Source: Chrysoporthe austroafricana
Lineage: Eukaryota > Ascomycota > Sordariomycetes > Diaporthales > Cryphonectriaceae
Direction: 5' to 3'
Length of the DNA: 64,000 nucleotides
Assembly: GCA_001051155.2 (NCBI GenBank)
Contig: JYIP02000002.1
Span: 2,921,583-2,985,582 of the forward strand
The notes beneath the pieces are model-generated. The model searched no databases, was not told the origin of the DNA, and saw only the letters and a program-made list of their open reading frames with translations. The position numbers were made by a program, and so were the translations under genes. The stretch's first letter is position 1; the number at the start of each line of letters is the position of its first letter. Shown piece after piece: positions 10,503 to 23,353 of this stretch.

Positions 10503-11682
10503 ATATTATAACACACATGCATGAACATCCGGCGTACGGGGCGTCTGCGGCCGCCCGGCGACAGCGCCGCGTCTGGCATGTACCTCGCACACGACGACGA
10601 CGACGACGATGTCGATGGGCGCACCATGTTCATGTCGGTAGTGACGGCGGTGTGCCCGTGCAGCTATGGCTCCGGCCCTGCGTTACCGCCAACAGCAGGA
10701 GGCAGCTGGGCCGGGGGGGGGCCGCAGCTGAGAGAGGTGATGGCCTCAGCACGCTCGCTGCTGCATGTCGGCCCGAACAGACAGAACAGCCCAGACGAGG
10801 GCGAGGGGGCGGACGGTACCTAGTGGACCCTCCGCCAGGGCCGCCTGCTCTTGGGGGTGTGGTGGGGAGGGGAGGAGGAGGAGGGCGGCTCTCTGACGGC
10901 GTCGAGGGGGGCCCCAGTGTGGGTGAGGATGATGGGGAAGATGGCGGTCAGCAGGGCCCGTCTGATTTGACCCCAAGAGCCACCAGTCCGTGTTTGGAGT
11001 CCGTCCCCGCGGGGTTGAGGAGGAGGACGAAAAAAAAAAAATAAAAAAATAGCATGGGGCGGCGAGGTGAGGAGACGAGGTTGCATCGTGGTGGCCCCCG
11101 GCACGGATGGCAGGGCAGGGCTCCCCGCAATCAGCCCTCCTCCCCAGGGCCTCCTCCGTCGTGGAGCTGTGTGCACTGCACTGCTGTGGGTTGTCTAGCC
11201 CAGGTGGAGTGGAGCGTGGGCCTGGGCTCGCTGTGGATGTGGAGTCGAGGCAGGTTGGCCCACGTACGGCGAGCCTCGGCGGCGGCCCTGGAGGAGAGCG
11301 GGCGAGGGGCGGGCGAGGGCGGACGAGAGCCGACATCACGTCACTGTCACCCATCGCGGAGGAGTCAGTCATGATGCTATGGAGTGGTTGAGGAAGGACA
11401 GCCCCAGTGAGCTCCGTCCTGCTGTCCTGCTATCCTGTTCCTCGCTACCACGTTTCGCTGCCCTTGCTGCCCTCAACCTGCCCTCAACCTCTCGAACTCT
11501 TTCTTCCAAGCGAGGTCTGTCGCGGGTTGTCGTCGCCGGCATTGACGCCGTCCCTGGCGCTGATGACGAGACACACGGAAGCCCGCGTGCCTCGTCTCGT
11601 CTCGCTGCAGCTTCACATCCACAACCAGGAACCACGCCTCTCTCTCTCTCCCTCGCGCGCGGGGCCCCACACAGATACAGAT

Positions 11683-11713
11683 GGGGGATGGGGATGGGGA
11701 TGGGGATGGGGGG
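11683..11713 (+). repeat. GGGGAT array with G-quadruplex potential
   Basis: Five runs of four to six G (11683-11687, 11690-11693, 11696-11699, 11702-11705, 11708-11713) separated by AT dinucleotides. This satisfies the classical four-run G4 pattern with loops of two bases. Confidence 0.85.
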
Positions 11714-12050
11714 TGCCAGCCAGCGCGGGCTCGGCCTGGCGATCCGAGCTGCAACGCCTCGGTCTGGTCTGGTTCTGGTCTGGTCTTCTGGTCCTGTCCT
11801 GGCCCTGAGCCGCCTCGCCAGGCCGTGACGGGGACCCGACGTTGCGCGCGCGCGCCTCGGGCATGTGGGCGTTCCCAGGCGGTCGGGTCTATCTCTGTCT
11901 GTGTGTCTGTCTACCTGTCTACCTGCCTGTCCGTCCAGACGAGAGCGAGCTTGTCGATGCGATCGGTGTGCATGCATTGATGCATTGACCCTCCTCCTCC
12001 TCCTCCTCCCAACACAGCCATGGCACGGCAGGTTCCTGATCACCAAGGCA

Positions 12051-12073
12051 GGGCAGGGCAGGGCAGGGCAGGG
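12051..12073 (+). repeat. GGGCA array with G-quadruplex potential
   Basis: Five GGG runs at exact 5-nt spacing (12051, 12056, 12061, 12066, 12071), each separated by CA. It is a second G4-type array on the same strand, 340 bp from the first. Confidence 0.85.
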
Positions 12074-15000
12074 TGTCACGCTAGGATCAGCGGATGCGTC
12101 CCTCTCCTCTCTCATCGCGGAGGTTACCAGCACCAGCAAGCGCCAGCAAGCACGAGCAAGATCGCTCGCGCCGTCGCAGCGGGCGCGAGGTGTGCCGAAC
12201 ACGACGTTGCCCCATCAGGCGCCCCATCTGCTGTGCCGTGGCCCCCATGCGCCCCTGCGCTCTGTCTGCTGCCAAGCCGTTCTGCCAAGGAAAGCCGTGC
12301 CAGCAACGTCCAAGCCGCCTCTTCGATCCTCTTACTGTTCTTGGTCTTGGTCTTCTTCTGCCGCGGTTCCTGGGCTATACGCACGCGGGTTACCAGACTA
12401 TGCAAGCCGTTGGCCGGGGCGCGGGCCAGGGCCGTGCCAGGGCTCGCCAGCTCGCTTAAACTCCGGCCGACGACCAGACGGGCCTCGGTACTTGCACGCG
12501 ACGTCCAGGGTCGAGAGCCGTCACGGCCGTCCGCCCCGAGGGCAGCATCAGGAGCACCTAGAGACCGACTCCACGGCTGCGGGAAGCCAGCTCCCTTGCC
12601 TCTGGGTCTTCGTACCGTACCATACGTTCACGGGCGAGCCTGGCAGCCAGCCAGCGTCCCCTGCCGCAGTGGCCCACGTCGCCGTGCCCCCCCCTCCCCC
12701 CGTGGAGGAGCTCCTCGCAGCGTCCCCACGGCCCACGGGCCCCCAGGGCAGGGCGCGCACTAGGTGGCTGCTAGCCTCAACGTCTGGAGGGCGCGAACCG
12801 GCAGGGCCACCCAGGCTTCCCGCCGCGCCGGCTGTGCGCTTCGCGACTCACGGGGCCTGCCGTGGAGTACGTGGCTATGGGAGGGGGGAGCAGGCTGGGG
12901 GGGGGCATCCATCGGGCTGGCTCGAGATCCCGTCGTCAGAGCCCCGGGCCGGGGGGGGGGGAACCGCCGTCGCCCTTTCGTCTGATGTGTGTGAGAGAGA
13001 CAAGGCCACGATGATCTGCCTTCAGGACCGGGATATCCACCTGCAAGACCGGATGAACGTGCCGCGCATCACTCTTGTCACGGGTCATGGGCCTGAAAAA
13101 AAAAAAAAAAAAGGCTGCAGGTGAGGGTGCCGTGTGCTCACCCGCTGCAGGGCGTTCCTTGGTCCAGCTGGATACCTCGCCATGCAGTGGACACAGATAT
13201 GGCACGCTGTAGGCAGGTAGGTTAACGCCCTCGGGGGCCCACGAACACAGTAGAGAGGGTCGGGCTGGACGGTCTTCCTCTCTTCTCCACGCGCAAGGTG
13301 ATGAGCTGATTTGTGCCCTGATCGGCTGTGCTACTGCACGAAACTGCGGATCAGTCTTCCTGCCTGCCCTGCCTGCCCCCCCACTATGAGATCAACGCAT
13401 CAAACTACGTGCTAATGCTAATGTCTTCCGAGAGAGCATGAACGGACGGCACTGTCCTGTACATCTCAAGTGCGATGTGTGGAGCCGCTGGGGTTGTGGT
13501 CCTAGGCTGGTATGGCCGATATCTGGCGACGATCTATGCTCGATCCAAGCCTGTCATGCGCAAAGGGAGGCTCGTACCATGGGCGCCCACCTGGACATCT
13601 GAAGGCCGGATCTCAAACAAGCAAGACCATACGCATACTGACAGGCCTGGCCTCCCACAAGAGGCTTGCAGGTCAATCTACCTCAGAACATCCGCTGTTC
13701 CACCTGGGCCGTCTGGCTGGCCCGCTGGCCCGCTGGCAGGCCAGTGAGAAGGCGTCGCGGCGGCGGTGGTGTCTACTGTTTCTTCTTTTGCGAGCGTTTC
13801 GGTGTTACATAGTGAGCCATCAGAAGCAACTGTTCATCCCAATGACAAGAAACCAGAGGGGGAGGGGGCCTTTGGCCGGGCCGGTGCGGATCTCCGCGTC
13901 GTTCGCCATGGTTCTGGCCGGCGCACACGAGACATCCAGCATGATGTAGGGGAGAAGGCCATGCCTAGACCACATTCGCGCAGCAGCTCGACGGGCGGGA
14001 GCCTCTTCCGGTCGCGCGTGAGGGCGATCGCCAGCTTTGCCTGGCACGGCGGTACCGCGCTGTTCCGCCTTCCCGCTGCCTCATCTGCTCGCCACCGCGC
14101 TGGCTCGCTGGCTGGCTGGCTAGTCCCCGCCGTGATGTGCTTCCCTGCCCTGCCATGCTTGATGCGGCCCGTGTTTGGGCATCACGCCTTGTGTGGGACG
14201 GACCAGAGCCTGCGCGCAGGTGCATACGGCTCGCGTAGCTGCTGCTGATTGGGCCCCAGAGCCCTCTCCGCTCGTCTGACTGAGTATGTCGACGAGAGAC
14301 ATGTCCGTCACCCGTCCCTGGGCCCTGCGGGCTGGCGTAACCCACCGGCTCCCCTCGCCGCCTCCTCCTTGCCCGGCATAATAAACCTTCAGCTGCTGCT
14401 GTTCAATGCGAGCGGGAGCCAGGCAGGTTTTTCCTCGACGACGCCCGTAACACAGGCCCCAACCAACAACGCGTACCAGAGTAAGAGTAAGGCATGGACG
14501 GGTGGGCTGTTCTCCGCCCTCGACCTGAAACGCTTGTGGGGGGCGAATGACGAGCTTGCCCGAGCATGCCGTCCCCTCGAGGTGTACGCCTGGTACTGCT
14601 ATGTCGTGTACTTAGGCCTCGAGCTTACGGGATCTGCAAGGCTGCTTATGCTACCAGAGAAAACGCACGGCTTCGCGCGCTCCCTTCCCCCACGTCCCAG
14701 GGCCCTTAGACGCCACAAGGGCCCCCCCCCAAACCATCCACCCATGGACTGAACGTCCATGACGCCCTCTCTCTATCTGCAGGCCCTTCACGGCAGGGGT
14801 TGCCGCATCCTGCGTGCCTGCGTTGCGGGCACGTGCAGGGCCGTCGAAACGCGGTGGGCGGGCCGAAACTCCCAATCCTCAATAGCATAGTTAGGGGGCC
14901 TCGAGCCTCGAGCCCATCCGATCCAGAAAAGAATCATCTCATCTTCCTGATCGTCGCTCTCTACCGTTCGATCGATCCGGTAGGCACAAATGATCCCCGA

Positions 15001-15462
15001 CGGCCAGGGCCATCGCTTTCCCTTTCCCGCATCGTATTATTGGGGGGGGGGCGTGGTGGGGAGAGAGTTTCTGAGGTCGACGGATTCGACCTGCATATGG
15101 ATCACGACATCTCGCAGACGGAGACACACACACACACACGCTGGCTGCAGGGCATCGTGCCCTCTTGGACCAGTCTCCGAAACCTTGCCGCAGCCTGCTA
15201 TTCCCTCCCGCAGTCTAATTACTTCGGCAAACCTTCTTAGACAATCTACTTCCTCTTCTGCCATGTCCTCCACGTGGCAATGTCCACGGATCAGGCCGGT
15301 GCTGGCCCACAGGAGGCACCATTTCCATAAAGGGGGGGGGGCGTGCTGGGGGGACCTCACATATCACGGAGCAATCAATCTACTCTGGAAGGGCTGGGCA
15401 GTTAGTTGGCTCTGTCGTCTTCAGTGAGGGCTGCTCTCGCCCCCTGCTGATGCTCATGATCT

Positions 15463-15463
<1 letters not shown>

Positions 15464-15527
<64 letters not shown>
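15464..15527. repeat. (CTGG)16 microsatellite
   Basis: Sixteen perfect copies of CTGG in 64 bp, the longest perfect microsatellite in the window. A minus-strand frame through it reads PASQ repeats but has no other protein-like feature. Confidence 0.95.
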
Positions 15528-16658
15528 ACGTGGCGCGGGCCGATTCGCGATGATTCCACTTTCGCGCGCTGGCCAGCGGCCCCAAAGTTTGGTTCTCGGT
15601 ATTAATGTCGGTCGTTCGTGCAGCTCCCCCCAGGCCCAGGCTCGCCTCCCCCCGGAATACGACCCAGGCCTACCTACCCAGATCCCTCTGGCTGTGACGC
15701 AGCCCAGATATCCTGCCCTGCGCTCACGGACGTGAAGAGCGCGGGAGATGGGCCGCCTTTCCAGCCCGCGCCGACGTCGTTCCTGGGGCCAGCCTCTCTC
15801 TCTCTCTCTCTCTCCAGAGCCCACTCTGGAGCCAACAGGTTCTCCCAGGCCAACAACCCCCGCTCCCCTGGCGCATGGAGGTAGGTCGCAACCAGGGCCC
15901 TTGGGGGAGGAGTCTGTTGACGCCGGATCCAGCCGTCCGCGCCTGCTGCTGCGCTCCCGGCCTGGGTACCGGCATCGCCTCTGGGTCTTTTGATCTGATC
16001 GACTGCGAGCGCGGGCCGATGTCCCCATTTGGGCCCTCCCCGCCGCCGCCGGGGCTGTCAGGTTTTGACAGGACGGGATCGGATGCCAGGGCTGAAACCC
16101 TAAATGATGCTTGTCGGGGGGGGTGAGTGGACCGTCCGAACGCCTGCAAGGAACGAAGTTCGCCTGATGGCTGCTGCTGCTGTTCAGCGTTACACGACAC
16201 ACGACACACACGACACAAACACAAACACAGCATATACCCACACCCCTTTTCGAGAGGAAGCCCTCCGCATGAGGTGTCTGTCCGCCAGGCGGAAGCACTC
16301 TGCATGCACTCCAGACATAACTCTCCGGCCGCATTGCCGCGAGCGTCGTCACCTACCCGCCCTGGCCAGGACGCTGGCGTGGCTCAGGCCGCCTCTGATG
16401 CGGGCATGCATTGTCGAGCCCGCGTTTGATTGCCAGCTCGTCCGCTTGGCTCCCGCGCGAGTTGCTCATGGGGAGGAGGAGGCCGCACCCAGGTGTTCTC
16501 CTGCCATCTGGGCCGTGGGAGGGGATCGGGCTGTTGTGTCTTCCCTCGCCGCGGGATGTGGGCGGCCGGCGAGGGTGCGCTTGGCCTCCTGTCACTGCGC
16601 TCGCTTCGTGTAGCCGAACTCTATGCGCGCCGGCCCGCCGTCTGTGTGACCAGGGCGC

Positions 16659-16677
16659 GTAACGGTCGCGCCGTTAC
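16659..16677. repeat. Perfect inverted repeat GTAACGG-N5-CCGTTAC
   Basis: Two 7-bp arms separated by TCGCG. It could be a site for a dimeric DNA-binding protein, or a small hairpin. CCGTTAC also resembles Myb-type recognition sequences. Confidence 0.7.
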
Positions 16678-17797
16678 ATGCCAGCTGTCAGTGGCGCATA
16701 CGCGAAGGGAATCCGGCTACCGACGGGCAAGACGGTCTTGTCGGTCCAGGCTGAGGCAGAGATAACCTGACGAGGCTTCATCATCAGGGGAGACCTCGAG
16801 GGCTGGGGCGGCGGCGCACGCAGCGCGGAGTATGCGTTTATCGCTACGAGACCTTTGTGGTCGGGGTGTAGGTGATGCTGACGACTGAGTAGTCTCGATG
16901 CCACCATACTGATGAGAGGCTTACTGATGGGAGCCTTGCGCGGGCCAGTAGAGCGAGGATTCTGCAGTCGTACTGCCAGCAAGAACACCTCCTAAGTGAC
17001 GTCTATGTCGGGATAATAGCTGCTTCCATGCGCGAGGTTCCTCGCTGCACAGGACATGGTGCGATCAATTTCTCATCGAGACCTCCGCCGTCCTTGGGCC
17101 AAGGAGTAGCCTTATTCCTCGCGCGAAGAAGACTCTGCTCAAGTACAGACTGGCGGTCGTGCACGCTCCTATCCCAGCCTATTCTACCCACGAGGCTACC
17201 TGCTAAGTAGACAGTCAAGGACGTACTTGATCGCCAGGGCGCTGACATCTGAACGAGCGCTAGCAGACAATGCCCCGAGAGGGGGATGGCCTTGTATGAC
17301 CCGAAGCTGCAAAAAGGGATTGGAATGTGTCTTTATCGTCATCATCATAGGACTCGGAAATACGGGTTTACGGCACCCACCGACAGTCAGAGAGGCGTTC
17401 TGCAGAGGATGGTTCCAACGGCTGTGGGTGAGAGTGCATTGTCCTCGCAGACGAACGAATAGAACATGTTCGGGACAAGAGGGGTTGGCCTTGCGAGCTC
17501 CGCCGCGCTGTGTGGGTGGCGATGCAGTTTTCTGTCGGTGGAAATAAAGGAGGCGACTCCAAAGCCCCGAAAGAAACAACGCCCTCCGACGGCCTGCAGC
17601 GCGGCGTCGGACAGCGTCCGAGTCGGCGAAAGACGGAATTAGCCCTTCTGCTGCAGAGTCGTCCGACCCACTGGAGATCCATCCAAGACCTATCTGCCCC
17701 CCCTTAAAGCCTCCCACATCCCGTTAAGGTAGGACACGACGATGTGGACGCGCAGCAGCTCGCAGCTCGTGGCCTCTGACCTCTCGCCCAGCCCGTC

Positions 17798-19906
17798 ATG
17801 GCCGACCTGAAGAAGAGCGACGGACCGCCGTCGTCGTCCGACGGCGAGGGCACGATCACACTATTCTCCCAGGCCGCCTACGGCCCGAAGGACAGGGCCG
17901 CCGGGAGCGTGAGCGGCACCATGGACGACACCGACGACGGCATCCGGCCGGCCTCTGCCCGGCCGTCCTACCACGAGCAGCAGCAGCAGCAGCAGCAGCC
18001 GGCGGTGACCCACGACCATGCCCTGTCCCGCGTGCAGTCGCTGGTCCAGGACATCGGGCGGCGCCCGGCGTGCTTCACCAACACGTTCCAGGAGGTCTCC
18101 TTCGTGGCGCAGGCCACGATCGCCATGTCGACCACCACCTTCCTCGTCGGCGCGTCGTCCATCGTGACCGCGTCCATCGGCGCCGACCTGGCCATGACGC
18201 AGTCGCAGATCGTGTGGATCGCCGCCGCGCCGACGCTGACGGCGGGCGCCTTCCAGCTCGCCGTCGGCCAGCTGTCGGACCTGCTCGGCCGCAAGCTCGT
18301 CTTCCTCTCTGGCATGGGCTCGTTCGCCGCCTTCGTCCTGCTGCTCGGCTTCGCCCGCAACCCCTTCTGGATGGACGTCGTCCTCGGCGTCCTCGGCATC
18401 AGCTGCGCCATGGTCGTCCCGCCCGCCGGCGGCATCCTGGGCCAGGCCTACGGCCGCCCCAGCAAGCGGAAGAACATGGCCTTCGCCGCCTTCTCGGCCG
18501 GGAACCCGCTCGGCTTCGTGCTCGGGAGCATCACCTGCGGCGTGGCGACGAGGCTCTTTAGTGTACGTGCTCGGCCCTGTGCTGCTGGGATCCTGGGCTC
18601 CTGAAAGCGTTCTTGGCTAATGAATGACTCTGTGGACAGTGGAGGGCCTCATTCTGGTTCATCGCCATGCTCTGGGCGGTCTTCTTCCTCTTTGCGCTGT
18701 GGGCTGTGCCGAAGGTCGAGGCCTATACACCCGGGCAGCCCTTCAGGGAGCGCCTTGGCACCTTCGTCAAGACTTTCGACTGGCTTGGGGCTGTCCTCAC
18801 TTTGTTCGGGACGGGCATGCTCTCCGCCGGAATCACGTACGTCTCCCACGACCTCCTGAAATTATTGCCTGAGGGATAGTATTGTCTAACGGTTGTCACA
18901 CAGCCTGGGCCCGACGGACGGTTGGAAGTCGCCTGTGACCCTCTGCCTATTGATCTTCGGCATTGTCCTCATAGCCATCTTCATGTTTTGGGAGACGAAG
19001 TTTTCCAACCCCATGATGCCACCTTTCATCTGGAAAGATAGGAACTTCAACCTCGTATGTGAATCGTGGCCTGTCATCCCTCCCCGTCGGTTCACCGATC
19101 TAATGCCAAATCGCAGATCATCGTCGTCGCGGTCCTCGGCTTCATGTCGTTCCAATCCACCTCCTTCTACCTGGCCTACTACATGCAAGAGATCAGACAG
19201 TGGGACGCCCTGAGCATCGCGGTCCACCTCCTGCCGCAGGTCATCGCCGGCCTGCTCTGGAACGTCCTCATCGGGAGCGTCCTCCACAAGGTCAACAACA
19301 CGCTGATCATGGCCGCCGGGTCGCTGTCGTACCTGGCCGCCAACCTGCTCCTCTCCTTCATGAAGGCCGACAGCTCGTACTGGGCCTTCATCTTCTCGGC
19401 CCTCATATTGAACGTCGTCGGTGCGGATTTCCAGTTCAACGTGGCCAACGTATGTCATAACCCCCTCCCCCTCCCCCAACACCCGCTCTCATGCGATAAC
19501 TCTAGACTAACCTTCTCCGCAGATGTACGTGATGCAGTCGCTCCCGTCGCGACAGCAGGGTCTCGCCAGCGGGATCATGAACACCCTGATCCGGCTCTTC
19601 TGCACCGTCGCCCTCGGCATCGCCACGGCCGTCTACACCTCGATCGAGGTTTCGCCCAGGAACCAGTCGGATCCCATGCTCAAGTTCACCCGCGCCTTCC
19701 AGGTCTCCGTCGCGATGGCGGCATGCGGCTGTCTGTTCGTCCCGTTCCTGCGCGTGGGGACGCAGGGCGGCCAGACGCCCAGCGGCGCGGCTGTGCCTGG
19801 CGAGACTGGCAAGAACGGCGACAAGCAGATGGACACAGCCGAAGGGGATGATGAGAGAGGGCACATGATCGAGGGAGTTGCCGCTCGAACGAAGGAGGAA
19901 GTATAG
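17798..19906 (+). CDS. MFS transporter, DHA2-like drug/H+ antiporter family
   Basis: Five exons: 17798-18562, 18640-18836, 18904-19054, 19117-19449 and 19523-19906, with introns of 62-77 nt and clean GT-AG borders; 609 aa. An acidic, polar cytosolic N-terminus with seven consecutive glutamines (61-67) precedes a hydrophobic core of roughly 12-14 membrane helices. The MFS motif A is at residues 157-166 (GQLSDLLGRK). The following PPAGGILGQAYGRPSKRKN-type segment and the length suggest the Atr1-like DHA2 branch. Such proteins export drugs, metabolites or toxic compounds from the plasma membrane by proton exchange; the substrate is not predictable. The start is the first ATG in the frame, context GTCATGG. 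It converges with utp21, leaving 162 bp. Codon use is strongly GC-ended. Confidence 0.88.
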
Positions 19907-20068
19907 ATTGATACCCAAATATGGCATATGATATTGGTATAGACTATAGAGCGCATAGACACGATACACCGACGATACCCAGATAATGAACCTATTTGCT
20001 ACAGCGCTGGGGCTCCGAGGGGACGGCTCGAAATGATATGATATGCTTTCTGTACACGCCACCGCACG

Positions 20069-23000
20069 CTATGTCCTTGGACTCCTCAAGAAGCCCACCA
20101 CACCACCGCAGTACCCGACCAGGCTATCGAGGCGGTCCTTCTCCCTCTCCTGGTGCGCCTTCCACCTCTTCAGCTCGGCGAGCAACACCTCGCTCTCCAT
20201 GACGAGGTCGAAATGTAGTCTCAGGAACACCGTCATCCAAGCTTGCGTAAGCTCATAGTCTCGTCTTGCCACTAGCCTGGCGGTCAGAGCCCGGATGAAA
20301 TGCAGCAGCTCGTTTGAATCACTGTCACCAGCGGTACCGGTCGACATCGAACGCAACTCGAGGTCGGCGCTTGATGGCGAGAGCGACTTGAGATGCTCGA
20401 TAAAGTCGTCGTCTGCATAAGTTGTGTCAGCTCACGAAGACTTCAGGATCGGTTTCATCTGCCTCTGCAGCTGTCCAGTACTCACAATTTCCACTCGCGG
20501 CGCCAGCACGAAGTTTCGCCGTGAATGTCTCCTGCGATCGACTCCAGTCGAGTTTCGTGATCCTCGACCGAGACTCGATGTCCTCTTTGGACGACGTGAG
20601 AGCGTCTGAGTCCTGAGCTTTATTGCCGTTCGTTGATGGCAGGAAGAATGGCGCCTTTTCCGGTACCTTGGGTGCTTCTGTCGGTTTGTTCCGCTTCTTG
20701 ATCAGATCGAGATGTAGCAATGTCTGCCATCTGCTCTTCGGCACCAGACTCAATGTCATCATGTCCGTGCTCAGTTGATCCAAGTCAGGCGCTGCCACAC
20801 CGTCTTCGTCCTCGCCCTCCTGGCTGTCGTCCTCGAATGCCGCCTCCACCAAGCCCTGGCCACCCTCTCCTGAAGCCGTCGGTCCAGAGATCTGACTGAT
20901 CTCCTTTTCTGATATTTGTCTTGTGGGCACATGCTTGAATACAGCTCTGTTCGTCCATATATTGACTCCCAATTGACCCTCGCAAGAAGCTGCCAGATAC
21001 TCGCCCGTTCCTGAAAATGCGAGAGCCGTACACGGCGACTCTAACCTGAAAACGTCCACCAAGTGGCTGGTAGGAAGGTCCCACACACGTATTATGCTAT
21101 CTTGAGATGCAGCAACAATCCAACGGCCGTCATTGGAGAAGCAGAAATCGTTGATCGCGCTCTGGTTGCAGGAAAACTCTCGGATAGTCTTCTTCGTCTC
21201 GATATCTACGACTCGGATGGTGTTGTCGTCGCAGGAGAACGCGATGAGATCGTTGGCGGCGTGATATCGGCAGCCTAGGACTTTTGTTGTAGGCGCCCAG
21301 GTAATTTGCTCCATCAGGTTTCCGGTCAGGAATTCCCAAAACTTGACAGTCCCGTCCAGAGAACAAGATATGACCAGCTTGTTCATAGAATCGACTACTA
21401 ATCCCGTGACAGGCTTGGTGTGTTTGCCAGTCCCGGGCGCAAAGGTGAATTTTGACCGGGACTGAAGCTGGTTCACCGCATCCGCCTGCTTCAGCTGGTG
21501 CAACTTCACTTGTCTTGCTTGTGCCGGAGTCAGCCGCGAAGGGAATCTCTGCCGGTGCATCCCGGACTGCAGGTTGAACATATCGATGCTGCCGCCCTCA
21601 GAGCCGACAAGAGCAAACGTGCCACACGGGCTGATCGTCACCGTTGACACATTCATCCCGTCACCAGTCTGGAACGCCCACCGGCCTGCTCTCTTTCGGC
21701 CCCAAAACCACGTTCGGGCATAAGGGTCGTCCTTATGGCCTGTGACGACGCTCTCCCAGCCAGTCATGGCACTGATTTCTGCGTCTGTTCTCCTCTGAAC
21801 ATTGCCCTTCTGCCATATCGGTTGCTTGCCTGGCAGAGCACCAATACCACCATCACGATTCAGTGAGGAGGCGATGCAAGTGATCTCAGGCGCCTTGAGG
21901 TCATCTAGTGTCGTTGTCGGCCCGTGGCTGAGAGCCGACGTGGAGAGAGCACCGATCTTCTTGGCCGTCTTCCGGATGTTGCCTTGACTCAACTCAGTGC
22001 TCTGACCATCACGGCGCAGACTCCATCCCCAGAGGCTTCGGTCTTTCCCACCACTCATGAGCCATTTGTTCCCTGCTTCAGCACCGTCGAAATCAGAGGG
22101 CAGGAACTCAAGACAGGTCACAGGGGCTGCATGGCCGCTTCTCGAGTGCAGTATGCGAGGGATGGGAGAGAATGGTGTCTCGTCGAAGATCCACGATTTC
22201 AGAGAGTTGTCCAAGCCGCTGGTAACGATGACGGGCTGTCCGGGCAGAAACTCGATCTTGCTGATGCCTCCCCCAATGGCGGGACCCTCATGTGCTGGCG
22301 GGTTGTGGGCGCTACGGAGGACACCCATCATTCTGCCGCCCTTGTTGAGGTCCCAGAACATGACATCTCCATTTCTCGTCGTCGACGTAGCCATCACGCC
22401 GTCCTTTCGACCATCTTGGCCTGCGCCTTGACCATCGGTCCTGAATGAGATGTTGGTGACAGGGGCCTCCTCCGTGCCGGCCATAAACGACAATACTCGC
22501 GTATCCGTCAGGATATCGTGTATTGTCAGGGGACCATTGGAGTAGGAAATAGCCAGCAGGGACAGAGCTGGAGTCGGTTCCAGGCAACACGTAGCGCCAC
22601 ACTTGGGCGAGGGCGGCAGGATGGTGTAGATAAGCTTGCCCGTGCTGACGTTCCAGATCTCGACCCATCCATCATGTCGTCCAACGAAGATCTTATTCAA
22701 GTACGTCGGCATGTTGCAGATACCGCCCGTGATCTCGTTGTCTCCTGGCTTGGAGGCGACTGTGTGGAGAGTCGTATAGTGCTCGAGTGTTGTCGTCTTC
22801 CACACCTCGATCCTCGTCAGACAGCATGCGACTATCCAAGAGCCAAATATGAGGATCTGTCGGATGGGCTGGTCGAGATCGCCGGGCAGCTCAAGCTCTG
22901 CGACCTTCTTCCCCCTCTGAAACACCCAGAAGCCCTGGCTTTCTCCATGACGCGAGCGTCCCCATGCTGCAAAGACCTTCTCTTTCCAAGCGTACGTGGC

Positions 23001-23353
23001 GGTGATGTCCGCCGGGGCCTGCGGCCGAGTGACGAAGACAAGGTTCAGGCCGCGCTTCAAGTCGTAGGTCTGGAGGGAACGACCGACCGAGGTGGTGATC
23101 TGGAAGGTTGTCTTGCCCTGCGGAATGGAGGTGAAGGGGACGCTGGTGGGCGATACTAACCCCACGGTCTTTTCGCGAGCATCAGCATGTGGTTCCTGTC
23201 TACAGTGCAACCCAATTTGAAGAGAGCGCTCCGACTTACTCTGAACGGCGCAAATATCCTCGAGCCTCTCGAGGTTGCGTTGGCAGATTTTGACGGCACA
23301 CCAACCCTCTGCCGTTTGACCAGCGGCCCGTCCTCTTGCTGCGGGTGAGGCAT
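20069..23353 (-). CDS. utp21: U3 snoRNP/SSU processome protein Utp21 (WDR36 orthologue)
   Basis: Nucleolar WD40 scaffold of the UtpB complex needed for 18S rRNA processing. Three exons on the minus strand: 23353-23240, 23168-20486 and 20412-20069; introns 71 nt (GTAAGT) and 73 nt (GTGAGT); 1046 aa, the usual length. The N-terminus reads RIFAPFR-TVGLVS across the first splice, matching the family's opening strand. Tandem WD40 units fill roughly residues 40-760, for example ending KFWEF, RVVDIETKK and RVWDLPTSHLVDVFR. The C-terminal Utp21 domain begins near residue 890; splicing joins ASGNY to DDFIEHLKSLSPS, and the protein ends with RRDYELTQAWMTVFLRLHFD and LVGYCGGVVGFLRS. The start is the only ATG before the first WD strand. 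It is transcribed divergently from vip1. Confidence 0.95.

Larger units (their letters stand above)
8530..17797. other. 9.3-kb gene-poor, low-complexity upstream region of xlr1
   Basis: No credible protein gene was found on either strand. The frames present are GC-driven, cross microsatellites or homopolymers, and have no recognisable domains. The sequence is full of G or C runs (for example around 8805, 9155, 9930, 10710 and 12950), A tracts (9358-9386, 11031-11048, 13097-13112) and microsatellites. The xlr1 promoter and any long leader lie at its left end; the MFS promoter lies at its right end, where the last 120 bp before 17798 look like an ordinary leader. Several GTAAGT/GTACCG-like donors occur on the minus strand (8901, about 10831), compatible with a spliced non-coding leader or lncRNA. 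Confidence 0.6.

Noticed and set aside
11865..13124. 419-codon plus-strand frame in the xlr1 upstream region
   Set aside because: It crosses the GGGCA array, C/G homopolymers and an A16 tract, lacks any domain and has no consistent codon bias.
15402..16352. 316-codon minus-strand frame with PASQ repeats
   Set aside because: The repeats are the (CTGG)16 microsatellite read through; the rest has no protein-like feature.
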